A stretch of 64,000 nucleotides of DNA from Sideroxydans sp. (GCA_028687425.1 JAQUAD010000001.1:62001-126000); one strand, 5' to 3'; numbered from the stretch's first letter, positions 23,768 to 34,253 are shown. Notes: generated by a model not told the origin, from the letters alone. Translations and numbers: made by a program.

Positions 23768-24718
23768 TCATTTCCCCGCCAGCATGCTCATTACCGCCAT
23801 GCGCACCGCGATGCCGAAGGTCACCTGCGGCAGGATCACCGCCTGCGAACCGTCCGCCACGCTGGAGTCGATCTCCACGCCGCGGTTCATCGGGCCCGGG
23901 TGCATCACGATGGCGTCGCTCTTGGCCAGCGCCAGACGCTCCTGGGTCAGGCCGTAGTACTTGAAATATTCCTGCGCCGAGGGCAGCAGCGCACCTTGCA
24001 TGCGCTCGTTCTGCAGACGCAACATCATCACCACGTCCACACCTTTCAGGCCTTCTTCCATGTTGTGGAAGACGCGCACGCCCAGTTTGTCGACATGGGT
24101 GGGCAACAGCGTCTTCGGTGCGACCACGCGCACTTCCGGCACGCCCAGCGTGGTCAGTGCGTGGATCTGCGAACGCGCCACGCGTGAATGCAGCACGTCG
24201 CCGACAATGGCCACCGTCAGGTTGTGGAACTCTTTTTTGTAGTGGCGGATGGTGAACATGTCCAACAGCGCTTGGGTGGGGTGCGCATGCCGCCCGTCCC
24301 CGGCATTGATCACGTGGATGTCGGGCGCCACATGCTTGGCGATCAGGTGTGCGGCACCGCCCGAAGAATGGCGTACCACGAACATGTCGGCGTGCATCGC
24401 ACACAGGTTATCCACGGTATCGAGCAGGGTCTCGCCCTTGCTGGTGGAGGATGAGCCGATGTTGAGGTTGACCACGTCCGCGGACAGACGCTTGGCCGCG
24501 ATCTCGAAGGTGGTGCGGGTGCGGGTGCTGTTCTCGAAGAAGATGTTGAACACCGATTTGCCGTGCAGCAACGGCACTTTGCGGATCTCGCTGCCGCCGT
24601 TCGGGTTCACGAATTCGCCTGCCTGGTCGAGGATGTCGCGCAGGATGCGCGCAGGCAAGCCTTCGGTGGACAGCAGGTGCTGCAGTTCACCGTTCTTGTT
24701 CAACTGTGGATTATTCAT
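23768..24718 (-). CDS. pyrB: Aspartate carbamoyltransferase catalytic subunit
   Basis: 316 residues. Carbamoyl-phosphate binding motif STRTRTTFE, the HPTQALLD motif and the MHPGPMNRG segment are all present. It makes N-carbamoyl-aspartate in pyrimidine synthesis. No pyrI regulatory subunit is adjacent; instead it pairs with pyrX as in Pseudomonas-type ATCases. It overlaps ruvX by 4 bp. Confidence 0.97.
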   Translation of the reverse strand: MNNPQLNKNGELQHLLSTEGLPARILRDILDQAGEFVNPNGGSEIRKVPLLHGKSVFNIFFENSTRTRTTFEIAAKRLSADVVNLNIGSSSTSKGETLLDTVDNLCAMHADMFVVRHSSGGAAHLIAKHVAPDIHVINAGDGRHAHPTQALLDMFTIRHYKKEFHNLTVAIVGDVLHSRVARSQIHALTTLGVPEVRVVAPKTLLPTHVDKLGVRVFHNMEEGLKGVDVVMMLRLQNERMQGALLPSAQEYFKYYGLTQERLALAKSDAIVMHPGPMNRGVEIDSSVADGSQAVILPQVTFGIAVRMAVMSMLAGK

Positions 24719-25170
24719 GCATGGATCCCTGCGCTGGGTTCATCGAAATACGCTTGCAAAATCTGTTGCGCGGCATACTGATCGATCAGGGATTTCTGCT
24801 TCCTGCCGTGTATCCCTTCCTCATCCAGTGCTGAACTCGCGGCGGCGGAAGTATAACGCTCATCCACCAGCAAAGTGGGCAAATTGAAGCGGCCTTTGAG
24901 GCGATTGGCGAAGCGGCGGCAGTGCGCAGTCATCTCGTGCGGGCTGCCGTCGTCATTGCAGGGCAGACCGACCACCAGTGCCACCGGCTGCCATTCCTGC
25001 AGCAGACTGCCGATAGTGGCGAAGCGTACATCGTTCCGTTCGTCGTTGATGGTGGTCAGCGGACGGGCCGAGCCGGAGACGGTGTTGCCGACCGCGATGC
25101 CGATGCGGCGGGTACCGAAATCGAAAGCGAGCAAGGTGCCGGAATAGGTCGCGGTCACGCCCTCAGGCAT
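24715..25170 (-). CDS. ruvX: RuvX/YqgF, RNase H-fold nuclease
   Basis: 151 residues with the N-terminal [16 protein letters not shown] motif of the YqgF family, the VVGLP strand and the LVDERYTS element. It acts as a Holliday junction resolvase and/or in 16S rRNA 5'-end maturation. It overlaps yqgE by 8 bp, and the yqgE-ruvX-pyrB order is common in proteobacteria. Confidence 0.93.
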   Translation of the reverse strand: MPEGVTATYSGTLLAFDFGTRRIGIAVGNTVSGSARPLTTINDERNDVRFATIGSLLQEWQPVALVVGLPCNDDGSPHEMTAHCRRFANRLKGRFNLPTLLVDERYTSAAASSALDEEGIHGRKQKSLIDQYAAQQILQAYFDEPSAGIHA

Positions 25171-25723
25171 GTCCGGCTTCTTCCGACAGGGTGGCGTAGT
25201 CTACGCCGAGCAATGCCATGGCCGCCGCCAGACGCTCTTCGGCGGGCAAGTCGAACAGGATATGTTCGTTAGCAGGCACCGACAACCAGGCGTTATCGGC
25301 GATCTCCTGCTCCAGCTGGCCCTCGGACCAGCCGGCATAGCCCAGGGTGATCAGCAGATGCTTGGGACCGGTGCCTTCACCGACCGCTTGCAGGATGTCC
25401 TTGGAGGTTGTCAGGCTGACGCGGTCGTTCACCTGCAGCGTGGACTGCCAGGCTTTACCCGTGTCGTGCAACACGAAGCCGCGGTCGGTCTGCACCGGTC
25501 CGCCGAAATGTACGGCCATGTCTTCCAGCTCGGTTTGCGTCAGCGGCATGTTGATCTGCGCGAACAACTCGCTCAGGGTCAGGCTGATGGGACGATTCAC
25601 CACGATACCCATCGCACCTTCGTCGTTATGCTCGCATACATAGGTGAGCGACTTGGCGAAGAAAGGATCGGTCATCGCCGGCATGGCGATCAGGAAATGG
25701 TTGGTGAGGTCTATGTCGGACAT
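25163..25723 (-). CDS. YqgE/AlgH family protein
   Basis: 186 residues from the ATG at 25723, giving the family N-terminus [15 protein letters not shown]. Signature segments [22 protein letters not shown] and the [14 protein letters not shown] stretch are present. The molecular function is not established. AlgH in Pseudomonas was tied to alginate expression. The frame remains open a further 11 codons upstream without homology. Confidence 0.92.
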   Translation of the reverse strand: MSDIDLTNHFLIAMPAMTDPFFAKSLTYVCEHNDEGAMGIVVNRPISLTLSELFAQINMPLTQTELEDMAVHFGGPVQTDRGFVLHDTGKAWQSTLQVNDRVSLTTSKDILQAVGEGTGPKHLLITLGYAGWSEGQLEQEIADNAWLSVPANEHILFDLPAEERLAAAMALLGVDYATLSEEAGHA

Positions 25724-25774
25724 GGCGGCATTGTAGCCATTGCCGCCACCCTTCACAAACTTAGACGGTGAAAA

Positions 25775-28700
25775 TTACTGTTTGACGAAGCTGGCGATGT
25801 GGCCGAGCAATTCCTCATCCTGATAGGGTTTTCCGAGATACTCGTTCACCCCCAGCTCCATCGCGTAGTTGCGGTGTTTGTCCGCAGTACGGGACGTGAT
25901 CATGATGATAGGCAGGGCTTGCGTCTTGCTGTCCTGACGCAGACGCTTGGCCAGCTCGAAACCGTCCATGCGCGGCATCTCGATATCCAGCAGCATCACG
26001 TCCGGCGATATCTCCATCAATTGTTCCAGCGCGTCCACACCATCCTTTGCGGTAACGGTCTGGTAGCCGTTGCGCTCCAGCAGACGGGTGGTGATCTTGC
26101 GCACGGTCAGTGAATCGTCGACCACCATCACCAGCGGCTTGCTGTGTACCGCTTCGACCTCGACCTTCTTGGCGATCTTGCGGGTGACGGCGATACGTTG
26201 CGTGAAGGCCACCGGGTTGATGATCAGGATCACGGCACCACTGCTGGATACCGTGGCACCGGCGATGCCGGGCAGGCGCGCCAGTTGCGGGCCGATGTTC
26301 TTGACCACGACTTCCTGATTGCCGAGCAGCGCATCCACATGCAAGGCGATGCGTTGCTCACCGCTGCGCAGCAGCAGGATGGGGTTGTGCGGCAGGCTGA
26401 CCACTTCGGCCTGGTCGTCGCCGAGCACGCGCGGCAGGTAGAACAGGGGGTAACGCTTGCCCTGCCAATCGAGATATTGCTGTGCGTAGAGGGCGTTCAA
26501 CTCAGCCGGTTTCACCTGTTGCACGTGCTCGACCATGGTGCTGGGCAAGGCATATACGGCGTGTGCAGCACGCACCATCAGGGTACGCGTCACGGCCAGC
26601 GTCAACGGCAAGTGGATGGTAAAGCGTACGCCTTTGCCGGGCTCGGAACTGACGTCGACGCGTCCGCCCAGTGCAGACACCTCGCTGCGCACCACGTCCA
26701 GCCCGACGCCGCGACCGGCGATCTCGGTCACTTCACCGGCAGTGGACAAGCCGGCGGTGAAGATCAACTGCATCAACTGGTCGTCGCTGATCTCCTCATC
26801 GGCAGCGATGAGCCCGTTGTCCAGCGCTTTCTGGCGGATGCGCTCGATATCCAGACCGGTGCCGTCGTCTGCCAGTTCGAACACGACTTCATTGCTTTCC
26901 TGGTGCAAGGAGAAGCGCACCTCGCCGATGGGCGGCTTGCCGCTCTGGCTGCGCAGCTCGGGCGACTCCAAGCCGTGGGCGATCGCGTTGCGCAACAGGT
27001 GCTCGAACGGCGCCGTCATCTTTTCCAGCACGCTGCGGTCGAGTTCGATCTCGGTGCCGGACAGTTCCAGATTGGCGCGCTTGCCCAGTTCCTTGCCGGT
27101 CTGGCGCACGATGCGATACAGACGCTCGCTGATGCTACCGAACGGCACCATGCGTATGCTCATCAGTCCTTGCTGCAGGTCACGGTTGAGGTGGGCCTGG
27201 GCATTCAGGGCGGCGGCCGTTTCATCCAGGTTCTTCAGCAGCGACTGCTGTACCGTCTGCACGTCATGCACGCTCTCGGTCATGAAGCGCGTCAGCTCCT
27301 GGAAGCGGGTGAAGCGGTCGAATTCCAGCGGGTCGAATTGCTCCGAGACATTGGTGTTGACGGCGACATTGGCCTGCATCTGACTCTCAGCCTGGATCTC
27401 GATCTCACGCAGTTGCTTGCGCAGGCGGCTCACGCTGTCGGTCAATTCCAGCACGCTGTTCTTGAATTCACGCAATTCCGCTTCGGCACGCGAACGCGTC
27501 ACGCTGACCTCACCGGCTTCATTGACCAGTCGATCCACGATATCGGAGCGCACGCGCAGCAAGGCGGACTGCATCGCACGTTCGGCACCAACCTCCAGCG
27601 CGGCGACAGGCGCAGCCGGGGCAACAGGCATTTCAGCAGCAGATTCCGGAGCCGGGGCTGCGGCTTCTTCCGCGACCGGCGCCTGTGCCGGCGCTTCGAC
27701 TGCGGCCGGCTGGGTCAATTGTTCGATGGCGTGCGCGATGCGGTCGAGATAGTTGTCCATCTCGTTCCACAAATTGTCGTCCAGCACGTTTTGCGAGATC
27801 GCCTTGCCGACACGGTCCTCGACACGGTGGGTCAGTTCACCCAGTCGCATCGCACCGGCCATGCGTGCACTGCCCTTGAGCGTGTGCAGGCTGCGCTGCA
27901 GGTTGCGTCCCTGTTGCGCATCCTCCGGATTGTCGCGCCATGCGCGCAAGGTACTGCCGATCTGGGGATAGAGCTCGTGTGCTTCTTCAAGGAAGATGGG
28001 CAGCAGTTGCTCGTCCACCTCGTCGTGCACGGTGCGTTCGTGTGGTTCCACCTGCGGTGCGGCAGGTTGTTCTTCCTGCTCGGCTGGCACCGCTTCAACT
28101 TCCGGAGCCGGTGCGGCGGGCGCTTCTGTGATTGCTACAGGCTCAACCGCTATAACGGTTTCGCTGACTTCTTCGCTCGCTGCGGCTTCCGGTTCCTGTG
28201 GAACCTCGGATCCGCCAAGGATCTTGTCTGCTTGCAGGCGCTCGATCAGCTCGGTTTGCGGCGCAGGGGCGATGCGTTCATGCACACCATGACAAAGTTC
28301 ATCCAGCCGGGTGATGACATCGTCCAGCAACACCAGTTGCGGCGTACCGATGGCTCCTGCTTTGTCGATACGCGGTTCCAGCCACATTTCCAAGGTGTAG
28401 GCGAGTTCGGCGATCGGCAGGAAGCCCATGGTGCGATTGACGCCGGCCAGCGTATGGGCGGCGCGCATGAAATCGTATGACACGACCGGTTTGGCAGCGG
28501 CCTGTACGACATCGAAGCAGGCGCGCAGGGCACTTACATGTTGCAGCGCTTCTTCCGAAGCGATGTTGAACAACACGGGAGACATGCTGACGTCTCCGAT
28601 GACCACCGGGCCTTCGTCTTCTTCGGGCGCTACTGCAGTCTCGATGACCGGTTCGGCTTCCGGCTCTGATGCCGCGACTTCCGGCACGACAGGCTGGGGC

Positions 28701-30826
28701 ACTGGTTTGCCATGTTCTATGCAGTCAGCCAGTGTGAGCAGATTGGTGGTGTCGATCTGGGCTGTGGTGCTGCCGCTCCTCAGCATGTCCACCCAGTGCT
28801 GGAACAATACTTCGGCGTCGCCGACCAGGTCGAGCAGGTCGGGCGTGGCGGGCTGATCGGAGGCGATCCATTTGTTCATGGCGCGCTCGACCGCCCAGGC
28901 GACTTCGCCTAGTTCGGTCAGCCCGACCATGCGACCGCTACCCTTGAGTGTATGGAAGGCACGGCGCATGGTGATCCACGGCTCGCGGCTGTCCAGATGC
29001 AGGCGTGAGACTTCGAGATTGGCGCGCAAGGTTTCCATTACTTCTTGCGCTTCTTCCAGGAATACTTCCAGCAGTTCGGCATCTTCGTCGCCGGAACGCA
29101 CGGAAACCACCGATGCGGAGGACTCTTCCTCCGGCGTTTCGACGACATCCTGCGCGTGACCGGCGGTCGCTTCCGCCAGTTCGCGCAGTACGTCGTTCAG
29201 CGAAACCGGATCGGGCTTTTGCCCCAATGTCAGCCCGTGCACATAATCGTCCATGACGCTGATGGCGGCTGCTACGGCGCGCATCTCGGCGCTGGAGGGG
29301 GTATCGCCCTGATGGTAGCGCTCGGTGATCTGGCGCAAGGTGAGCAACAATTGTTCAGCGATATCCAGCGACAAAATATGCAAGCCACCCTGCACCTGGC
29401 TCAGCAGGCGATTGACCTGCAACAGCTCGGAACGCTTGGCTGCGTTGCCGAAGAACGCATTCAAGGTCTGTTCGATATGCTGCAGGTTGCTCTGCATCTC
29501 GGCGGCCAGCGGGGCCATGACCTCGCGCTGCTCCATCTCGCAATACAGTGCAACCAAACTGGACAGCTTGCTATGGTCTTCGGGCTGGTTCAGCAGTGTC
29601 TCGTGCAAACGCGCAGTGAGCAGACGGGCCTGTTCGTGGAAGCCGCTGCCCAGATGCTGGTAGTGCTCGATGCCGCTATCGAGCAGCAGCAAGCCCATGG
29701 CCATGTCCATCGAGATGGACTGAGCGTGTTCGGGTGTCTCGACATGTTGCGCCGTCGCATGGATCTGTTTGCACAGGAACTGCAGCGTGTTGCGATCCAG
29801 CTGTTCCGACAGGGCATGCAACTGTTCGGACTGGGTGATGAATCGCGCGCAGGCGGCATGGTCGTTCAGCACGCATTGTTCCCAGGCCTCGTCTGCTGAG
29901 GTGAGCTGGCTGCGCATGCTTTCCAGCAAGGCCGATGTCTCGCCTGGCGGCAGGGGAGGCGCTTCCGGCAGGTAGGTATCCAGATCGAATACCTGCTTGA
30001 TCTGCTCCACCGTTTCATTGACGGTATGGCTGCGTGCGATCAGATAGAGCATCTCGCTTATTGCCGCAACCAGGTCGAACTCTTTGTCTTCCAATAGCGC
30101 ACGCATGTACTGATCGATGCGGCTGAACGACTTCTTGGCGCTCAATTCGGGCGGCAGTCCGTCCAGCAACACACAGCTCAACATGCCCTCGGCTACCCAC
30201 CAGAAGGCGCGCGCTTCCCCGGGTACGCAAGTTGCGACGGCTTTAACCGCACTCGCCATGGCGCGCAAGGCGTCATCCGTTGCGTCCTGCCGCAGCCATT
30301 TGAGCAAACCCTGCTGGAAGTGCATGCGGGCCTGTTTGATGCGTGCAGATGCGTCGCCGGCCACTGCGCCATCCAGTAATTCCGGCGGCAAATCCACATC
30401 GAGTTCAGGGAAGAACAGGTCAATCTCGAACGCCATATCCAGGCCGCGTACCTGATGCAGTTCCTGATATTCAGGAAACAATCGCAAGGCGGCATTGGCG
30501 GCTCCGGCGGAAAGCGCGTCCAGATAATGGGTGATGCCGAACAAGGCATGGCGTAACGCATCCTGATGCATCACGGTGGCGCCTTCCGGATGCTCGGCCA
30601 TTTCCCGCATCAGGGTTTCCAGTTCGCCACAGAACACCACCAGGCCTTGCAGATGCAACATCTGCAGTACGCCGCGCAAGCGATGCAGTTCCGCCAGTGC
30701 GGCATCCAGAGGGTGCTTGCCGCCGGCAGAGAAGAACTGTTCCTGTTCGCGGATGATGGAGGCCAGCGAACTGTCCAGCTCGGGCTTGACCGACGACAGC
30801 AACAGAGGGTTGAACGTTTGAGTCAC
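25775..30826 (-). CDS. chpA: ChpA/PilL-type hybrid histidine kinase of the pilus chemosensory system
   Basis: 1683 residues, initiated by GTG. Three phosphotransfer (Hpt) modules are recognisable by HxLxG motifs with H625 (HTLKGSGRMVG), H791 (HTLAGVNRTMG, lacking the usual Lys) and H981 (HTLKGSARMAG); the region before residue 600 looks like degenerate Hpt repeats. The CheA core follows: dimerisation helices, the N box HLLRNAIAHGLE, ATP lid GRGVGLDVV, a CheW-like domain, and a receiver with D1614 in LLDIEMPR. It receives signals from PilJ and phosphorylates PilG/PilH. It is the last gene of its operon. Confidence 0.94.
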   Translation of the reverse strand: MTQTFNPLLLSSVKPELDSSLASIIREQEQFFSAGGKHPLDAALAELHRLRGVLQMLHLQGLVVFCGELETLMREMAEHPEGATVMHQDALRHALFGITHYLDALSAGAANAALRLFPEYQELHQVRGLDMAFEIDLFFPELDVDLPPELLDGAVAGDASARIKQARMHFQQGLLKWLRQDATDDALRAMASAVKAVATCVPGEARAFWWVAEGMLSCVLLDGLPPELSAKKSFSRIDQYMRALLEDKEFDLVAAISEMLYLIARSHTVNETVEQIKQVFDLDTYLPEAPPLPPGETSALLESMRSQLTSADEAWEQCVLNDHAACARFITQSEQLHALSEQLDRNTLQFLCKQIHATAQHVETPEHAQSISMDMAMGLLLLDSGIEHYQHLGSGFHEQARLLTARLHETLLNQPEDHSKLSSLVALYCEMEQREVMAPLAAEMQSNLQHIEQTLNAFFGNAAKRSELLQVNRLLSQVQGGLHILSLDIAEQLLLTLRQITERYHQGDTPSSAEMRAVAAAISVMDDYVHGLTLGQKPDPVSLNDVLRELAEATAGHAQDVVETPEEESSASVVSVRSGDEDAELLEVFLEEAQEVMETLRANLEVSRLHLDSREPWITMRRAFHTLKGSGRMVGLTELGEVAWAVERAMNKWIASDQPATPDLLDLVGDAEVLFQHWVDMLRSGSTTAQIDTTNLLTLADCIEHGKPVPQPVVPEVAASEPEAEPVIETAVAPEEDEGPVVIGDVSMSPVLFNIASEEALQHVSALRACFDVVQAAAKPVVSYDFMRAAHTLAGVNRTMGFLPIAELAYTLEMWLEPRIDKAGAIGTPQLVLLDDVITRLDELCHGVHERIAPAPQTELIERLQADKILGGSEVPQEPEAAASEEVSETVIAVEPVAITEAPAAPAPEVEAVPAEQEEQPAAPQVEPHERTVHDEVDEQLLPIFLEEAHELYPQIGSTLRAWRDNPEDAQQGRNLQRSLHTLKGSARMAGAMRLGELTHRVEDRVGKAISQNVLDDNLWNEMDNYLDRIAHAIEQLTQPAAVEAPAQAPVAEEAAAPAPESAAEMPVAPAAPVAALEVGAERAMQSALLRVRSDIVDRLVNEAGEVSVTRSRAEAELREFKNSVLELTDSVSRLRKQLREIEIQAESQMQANVAVNTNVSEQFDPLEFDRFTRFQELTRFMTESVHDVQTVQQSLLKNLDETAAALNAQAHLNRDLQQGLMSIRMVPFGSISERLYRIVRQTGKELGKRANLELSGTEIELDRSVLEKMTAPFEHLLRNAIAHGLESPELRSQSGKPPIGEVRFSLHQESNEVVFELADDGTGLDIERIRQKALDNGLIAADEEISDDQLMQLIFTAGLSTAGEVTEIAGRGVGLDVVRSEVSALGGRVDVSSEPGKGVRFTIHLPLTLAVTRTLMVRAAHAVYALPSTMVEHVQQVKPAELNALYAQQYLDWQGKRYPLFYLPRVLGDDQAEVVSLPHNPILLLRSGEQRIALHVDALLGNQEVVVKNIGPQLARLPGIAGATVSSSGAVILIINPVAFTQRIAVTRKIAKKVEVEAVHSKPLVMVVDDSLTVRKITTRLLERNGYQTVTAKDGVDALEQLMEISPDVMLLDIEMPRMDGFELAKRLRQDSKTQALPIIMITSRTADKHRNYAMELGVNEYLGKPYQDEELLGHIASFVKQ

Positions 30827-30844
30827 CAGGTTCTTGTGCCGTGA

Positions 30845-32860
30845 TTAAAGTTTGAAGCCCGAAACCGAACCGCTCAGCTCCTTGGCCAAGCCTTCCAGCT
30901 GGTTGACCGAAGCACTGGTGAGCTGGGTGCCCTTGGTGGTCTGTTCCGTGATCTTCAGGATGTCGGCCATCACTGACGCAACTTCCTGCGCCATGTCGGT
31001 TTGCACCTGGGTGGAGACCGAAATGCTGTTCACCAGGTCGGTCAGTTCGCGCGTGGCTTGCTCAATTTCCTGCAGCGAATGGCCGGCGTCATCGGCAAGC
31101 TGCGCCCCTTCGACCACACCCTGCGTACTCTTTTCCATCGCGGTCACGGCATCCTGGGTATCGCCCTGAATCGTCTTCACCAGCAAGCCAATCTGCTTGG
31201 TCGCCTCGGCGGAACGTTCCGCGAGGCGCTGCACTTCTTCCGCCACCACCGCGAAGCCGCGACCGGCTTCACCGGCCGATGCCGCCTGAATGGCCGCGTT
31301 CAGCGCCAGCACGTTGGTCTGCTCGGTAATGTCCGAGATCAGGTCCACGATCTCACCGATCTCCTGCGAGCTTTCGCCCAGACGTTTGATGCGTTTCGAA
31401 GTTTCCTGGATCTGCTCACGGATGCCCTCCATGCCGGCCACGGAAGTCTGCACCGCCTTGGCGCCCTGTTCAGTCACCTGCAGGGTGCGCGACGCCACCT
31501 GCGAAGCCTGTGCCGCGCTGCTGTCGACCTCCTGAATGGACTTGGTCATCAGCTCGACCGCGCTACCTGCTTCGCGGATCTCTTCCGCCTGCTTTCCGGC
31601 AGCGTTCAACAGGCCTTTGGTGACGGTACCGGCATCGCCGGTGGCCTTGTTCACCTGCTCGGAAGCCGTGATAACGCGCGCAACCAGTTTGCGCAGCTCG
31701 TCCGTGGTGTAGTTGATCGAGTCGGCGATGGCGCCGGTGATGTCTTCTGAAACGGTTGCTTTGGCGGTCAGGTCGCCGTCGGCCAGATCGGACAATTCAT
31801 TCATCAGGCGCAGAATCGCTTGCTGGTTCTGGCGGTTGATGCGCGCGGATTCGTGTTCGCGGCGCTGGGACTCATCCAGGTAGATCTTGGACAGCAGCAA
31901 CAGCAACAGCAACAGCATGCCGCCGGAGGCGGCAACCACAAAGCTGGTGAGACGGTTGGAAGCTGATTGTTCGTAAGCGTTCAGCAGGTTCTGCATCAGC
32001 GTCTGCATGCGCGCATCCTCGTTCAGCAGTTGCTGGGCCGCCTGACGCGAGCTGAGCAGGGTCTTCTGGTTGGAGATGATGAATCCCACCACGTTCTGAT
32101 AGCCATCGAACTCTTCGGACAGCTCCAGCACGGCGGCATCGTTTTGCGGCAATTCGCTGAACAGGGTGCGGGCTACCTGCAGCTTGTCGGGCAGGGTGGC
32201 CAGAATGTCGATGGAGGAAGATGTCTGCACGGTCTGCACGGCACCCACGATCTGTTCCAGCAAAAGCTGCAGGCGGAAGGCTTTCTGGCTGTATGCAGGC
32301 GGTGCACGCAGGGCGATCGTTTCGGCGCGCAGCAACATGTCGCGCTGCAGGGAGGCGCCGCGTTCCAGTGTCACCAGCAAGGGGCGGCCATCTTCCACCT
32401 GATTGAGCAGCTTCTCCAGCCGTTGCCATTTCTGCAGCAGCATATCCAGCGAATCGCGCGGCATACCTGTCGTGGCGGGCAGTTCTTCGTTGCCCTGATC
32501 CAGGCTGTTCAATGTGGCCGTGAACTGGCTACGCGCGTTGAGCAGCGCGTCGAATGCATCGTTTTCACCCGAGATACTTGCCACTTCGGCATGCTTGGCC
32601 AGTTGCAATGCCAGCAATTGCAGTTTGGAAGCCTGCGCGACATAGCGCGAGTTCTCGCTCGAGGTGCGCGTGTCCAGATAGGTGAACACCGCCGCGATGA
32701 CCAGGAACACCAGAAGCAGAAAGCCCAGGATACGCAGCTGACGATCGAAGGACTGGTCGCTGAACCAAGGGATACGGATGGCACTCGTCACCAATTGCGG
32801 ACTGGCACCATGTTTGGCGAGCTTGGTAGAGGATTTTGCAAACGGTAACTTGAAAGCCAT
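30845..32860 (-). CDS. pilJ: PilJ, type IV pilus methyl-accepting chemoreceptor
   Basis: 671 residues. Membrane helices lie at about 43-62 and 310-330, flanking a periplasmic PilJ-type sensor domain. HAMP and a long methyl-accepting coiled coil follow, with the conserved hairpin tip NVLALNAAIQAASAGEAGRG. It signals pilus or surface stimuli to ChpA through PilI. It lies between pilI and chpA in one operon. Confidence 0.95.
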   Translation of the reverse strand: MAFKLPFAKSSTKLAKHGASPQLVTSAIRIPWFSDQSFDRQLRILGFLLLVFLVIAAVFTYLDTRTSSENSRYVAQASKLQLLALQLAKHAEVASISGENDAFDALLNARSQFTATLNSLDQGNEELPATTGMPRDSLDMLLQKWQRLEKLLNQVEDGRPLLVTLERGASLQRDMLLRAETIALRAPPAYSQKAFRLQLLLEQIVGAVQTVQTSSSIDILATLPDKLQVARTLFSELPQNDAAVLELSEEFDGYQNVVGFIISNQKTLLSSRQAAQQLLNEDARMQTLMQNLLNAYEQSASNRLTSFVVAASGGMLLLLLLLLSKIYLDESQRREHESARINRQNQQAILRLMNELSDLADGDLTAKATVSEDITGAIADSINYTTDELRKLVARVITASEQVNKATGDAGTVTKGLLNAAGKQAEEIREAGSAVELMTKSIQEVDSSAAQASQVASRTLQVTEQGAKAVQTSVAGMEGIREQIQETSKRIKRLGESSQEIGEIVDLISDITEQTNVLALNAAIQAASAGEAGRGFAVVAEEVQRLAERSAEATKQIGLLVKTIQGDTQDAVTAMEKSTQGVVEGAQLADDAGHSLQEIEQATRELTDLVNSISVSTQVQTDMAQEVASVMADILKITEQTTKGTQLTSASVNQLEGLAKELSGSVSGFKL

Positions 32861-32886
32861 TTCTTATTCTCCCTGTGCGACGGGGC

Positions 32887-33381
32887 TCATTCCCCGATCA
32901 GCAAGAACTCCGGTTGTGACAACAGTTGGTGGATGTCCAGCTTGTGCCAGATCTGGCCGCTGGGATCCTGAAAGATTATCGAGCCGCTTTCTTCGCGCTG
33001 CGACCAGTCCTGGGTGTTGCGCAGGCCCAGCACGCGCGAGACGAGGAGTCCGGCATTGAAGGCGAAACGCTGGCCAAGCAGCAGCACCCGGTTGTGCGCA
33101 TCGCGGGTCGTTGCTTCATGGCGGGTGTAGGTGTTCAGGTCGATGACGCTGTACAGATTGCCGCGTACGTTCGCGACGCCGCAGTACCAGCTCTTGGTCA
33201 GCGGTACCTGGGTGAGCGACGGCATCGGCATGACTTCACTGATGTCGGTCATGTCGACCAGCCAGTTCTCCTGCCCGAGCTGGATACCCAGCGTGGACTG
33301 CCGGGAGTCGCCAGCAGTCTGCGCCTGAAGGCGATCCAGCACCTGTTGCTGGAATTCGCGCAGGTTGAAGCGCTTCGACAT
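32887..33381 (-). CDS. pilI: PilI, CheW-like adaptor
   Basis: 164 residues with a CheW fold; the segment GVANVRGNLYSVIDLNTY is the typical GxxNLRGxxxPVxD region. It couples PilJ to ChpA. Separated by 11 bp from pilH. Confidence 0.93.
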   Translation of the reverse strand: MSKRFNLREFQQQVLDRLQAQTAGDSRQSTLGIQLGQENWLVDMTDISEVMPMPSLTQVPLTKSWYCGVANVRGNLYSVIDLNTYTRHEATTRDAHNRVLLLGQRFAFNAGLLVSRVLGLRNTQDWSQREESGSIIFQDPSGQIWHKLDIHQLLSQPEFLLIGE

Positions 33382-33392
33382 CGGTTACGGAA

Positions 33393-33758
33393 TCAACCGA
33401 GCGCGGCGATCTTGCCGAGCAACTCGTCGGCGCTGATCGGTTTGGTGACGTAATCCTTTGCGCCCTGACGCAGGCCCCACACCTTGTCGGTTTCCTGGCC
33501 TTTAGTGGTGCAGATGATGATAGGGATGTGTTTGGTCGCGTCGTCATGGGTGATTGCACGCGTCGCCTGGAAACCGTTCAATCCGGGCATTACCACGTCC
33601 ATCAGGATCAAGTCGGGAAGTTCGGTCTTGGAAGTCGCCACTGCCTGCTCGCCGCTTTCGGCGTAAACCACCTGGAAGCCTTTTTTGCCGAGGATGTCCC
33701 CCAACACGTGACGCTCGGTTGCCGAGTCGTCCACTACCATCACTTTACTAATTGCCAT
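33393..33758 (-). CDS. pilH: PilH, single-domain response regulator
   Basis: 121 residues from the ATG at 33758, which has GAGGA eight bases upstream. Receiver residues are D10/D11, phospho-acceptor D54 in LMDVVMPG, T in CTTKG and K in VTKPIS. In Pseudomonas, PilH acts with PilG to balance pilus extension and retraction. Its start overlaps pilG by 11 bp. Confidence 0.93.
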   Translation of the reverse strand: MAISKVMVVDDSATERHVLGDILGKKGFQVVYAESGEQAVATSKTELPDLILMDVVMPGLNGFQATRAITHDDATKHIPIIICTTKGQETDKVWGLRQGAKDYVTKPISADELLGKIAALG

Positions 33759-34155
33759 AATCCACATCCTCGTAGTGTTGTGTATGAGCGATCACTGCTT
33801 CGATCAGGCTCTTTTTGCTGAAAGGTTTGGTCAGATACTGGTCGGAACCGACCAGCTTGCCGCGGGCGCGGTCGAACAGCGTGTCCTTGCTGGTCAACAT
33901 CACCACGGGTACATCTTTGAAGTCGCGATGGTTTTTGATAAGTGCGCAGGTCTGGTAGCCGTCCAGGCGCGGCATCATGACGTCGACGAAGATAATGTCC
34001 GGCTTGTGATCGACCACCTTCGACAGGCCGTCGAAACCATCCTCGGCCAATATTACCTTGGCCCCTGCCTGCGACAGGAAGATCTCGCCGCTGCGGCGTA
34101 TGGTGTTGCTGTCGTCTATCAGTAGAACACTTATGCCGGCCAGACTTTCACTCAT
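33748..34155 (-). CDS. pilG: PilG, single-domain response regulator
   Basis: 135 residues from the ATG at 34155, with AGGTGG five bases upstream. Receiver residues are D14/D15, phospho-acceptor D58 in VDVMMPR, and K in LTKPFS. It is the first gene of the pilGHIJ-chpA operon, about 100 bp after the trkH end. No pilK (methyltransferase) or chpB (methylesterase) gene follows in this operon. Confidence 0.93.
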   Translation of the reverse strand: MSESLAGISVLLIDDSNTIRRSGEIFLSQAGAKVILAEDGFDGLSKVVDHKPDIIFVDVMMPRLDGYQTCALIKNHRDFKDVPVVMLTSKDTLFDRARGKLVGSDQYLTKPFSKKSLIEAVIAHTQHYEDVDYGN

Positions 34156-34253
34156 GCTGTCCACCTAGATTGTTGGAAATAATCCTCTCTTGCTGCATCG
34201 CCGCCGCGATACGGCCGAATACTAACCCATTTATTCGTACCACCTCAACGTGT

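Noticed and set aside
23772-24404. N-terminal extension of pyrX through pyrB
   Set aside because: The extra residues are a shifted reading of pyrB, and the dihydroorotase fold begins at 23765.
26144-28480. A 778-codon open frame antisense to chpA
   Set aside because: It lies opposite a strongly conserved kinase, shows no family motifs and reads like the complement of GC-rich codons.
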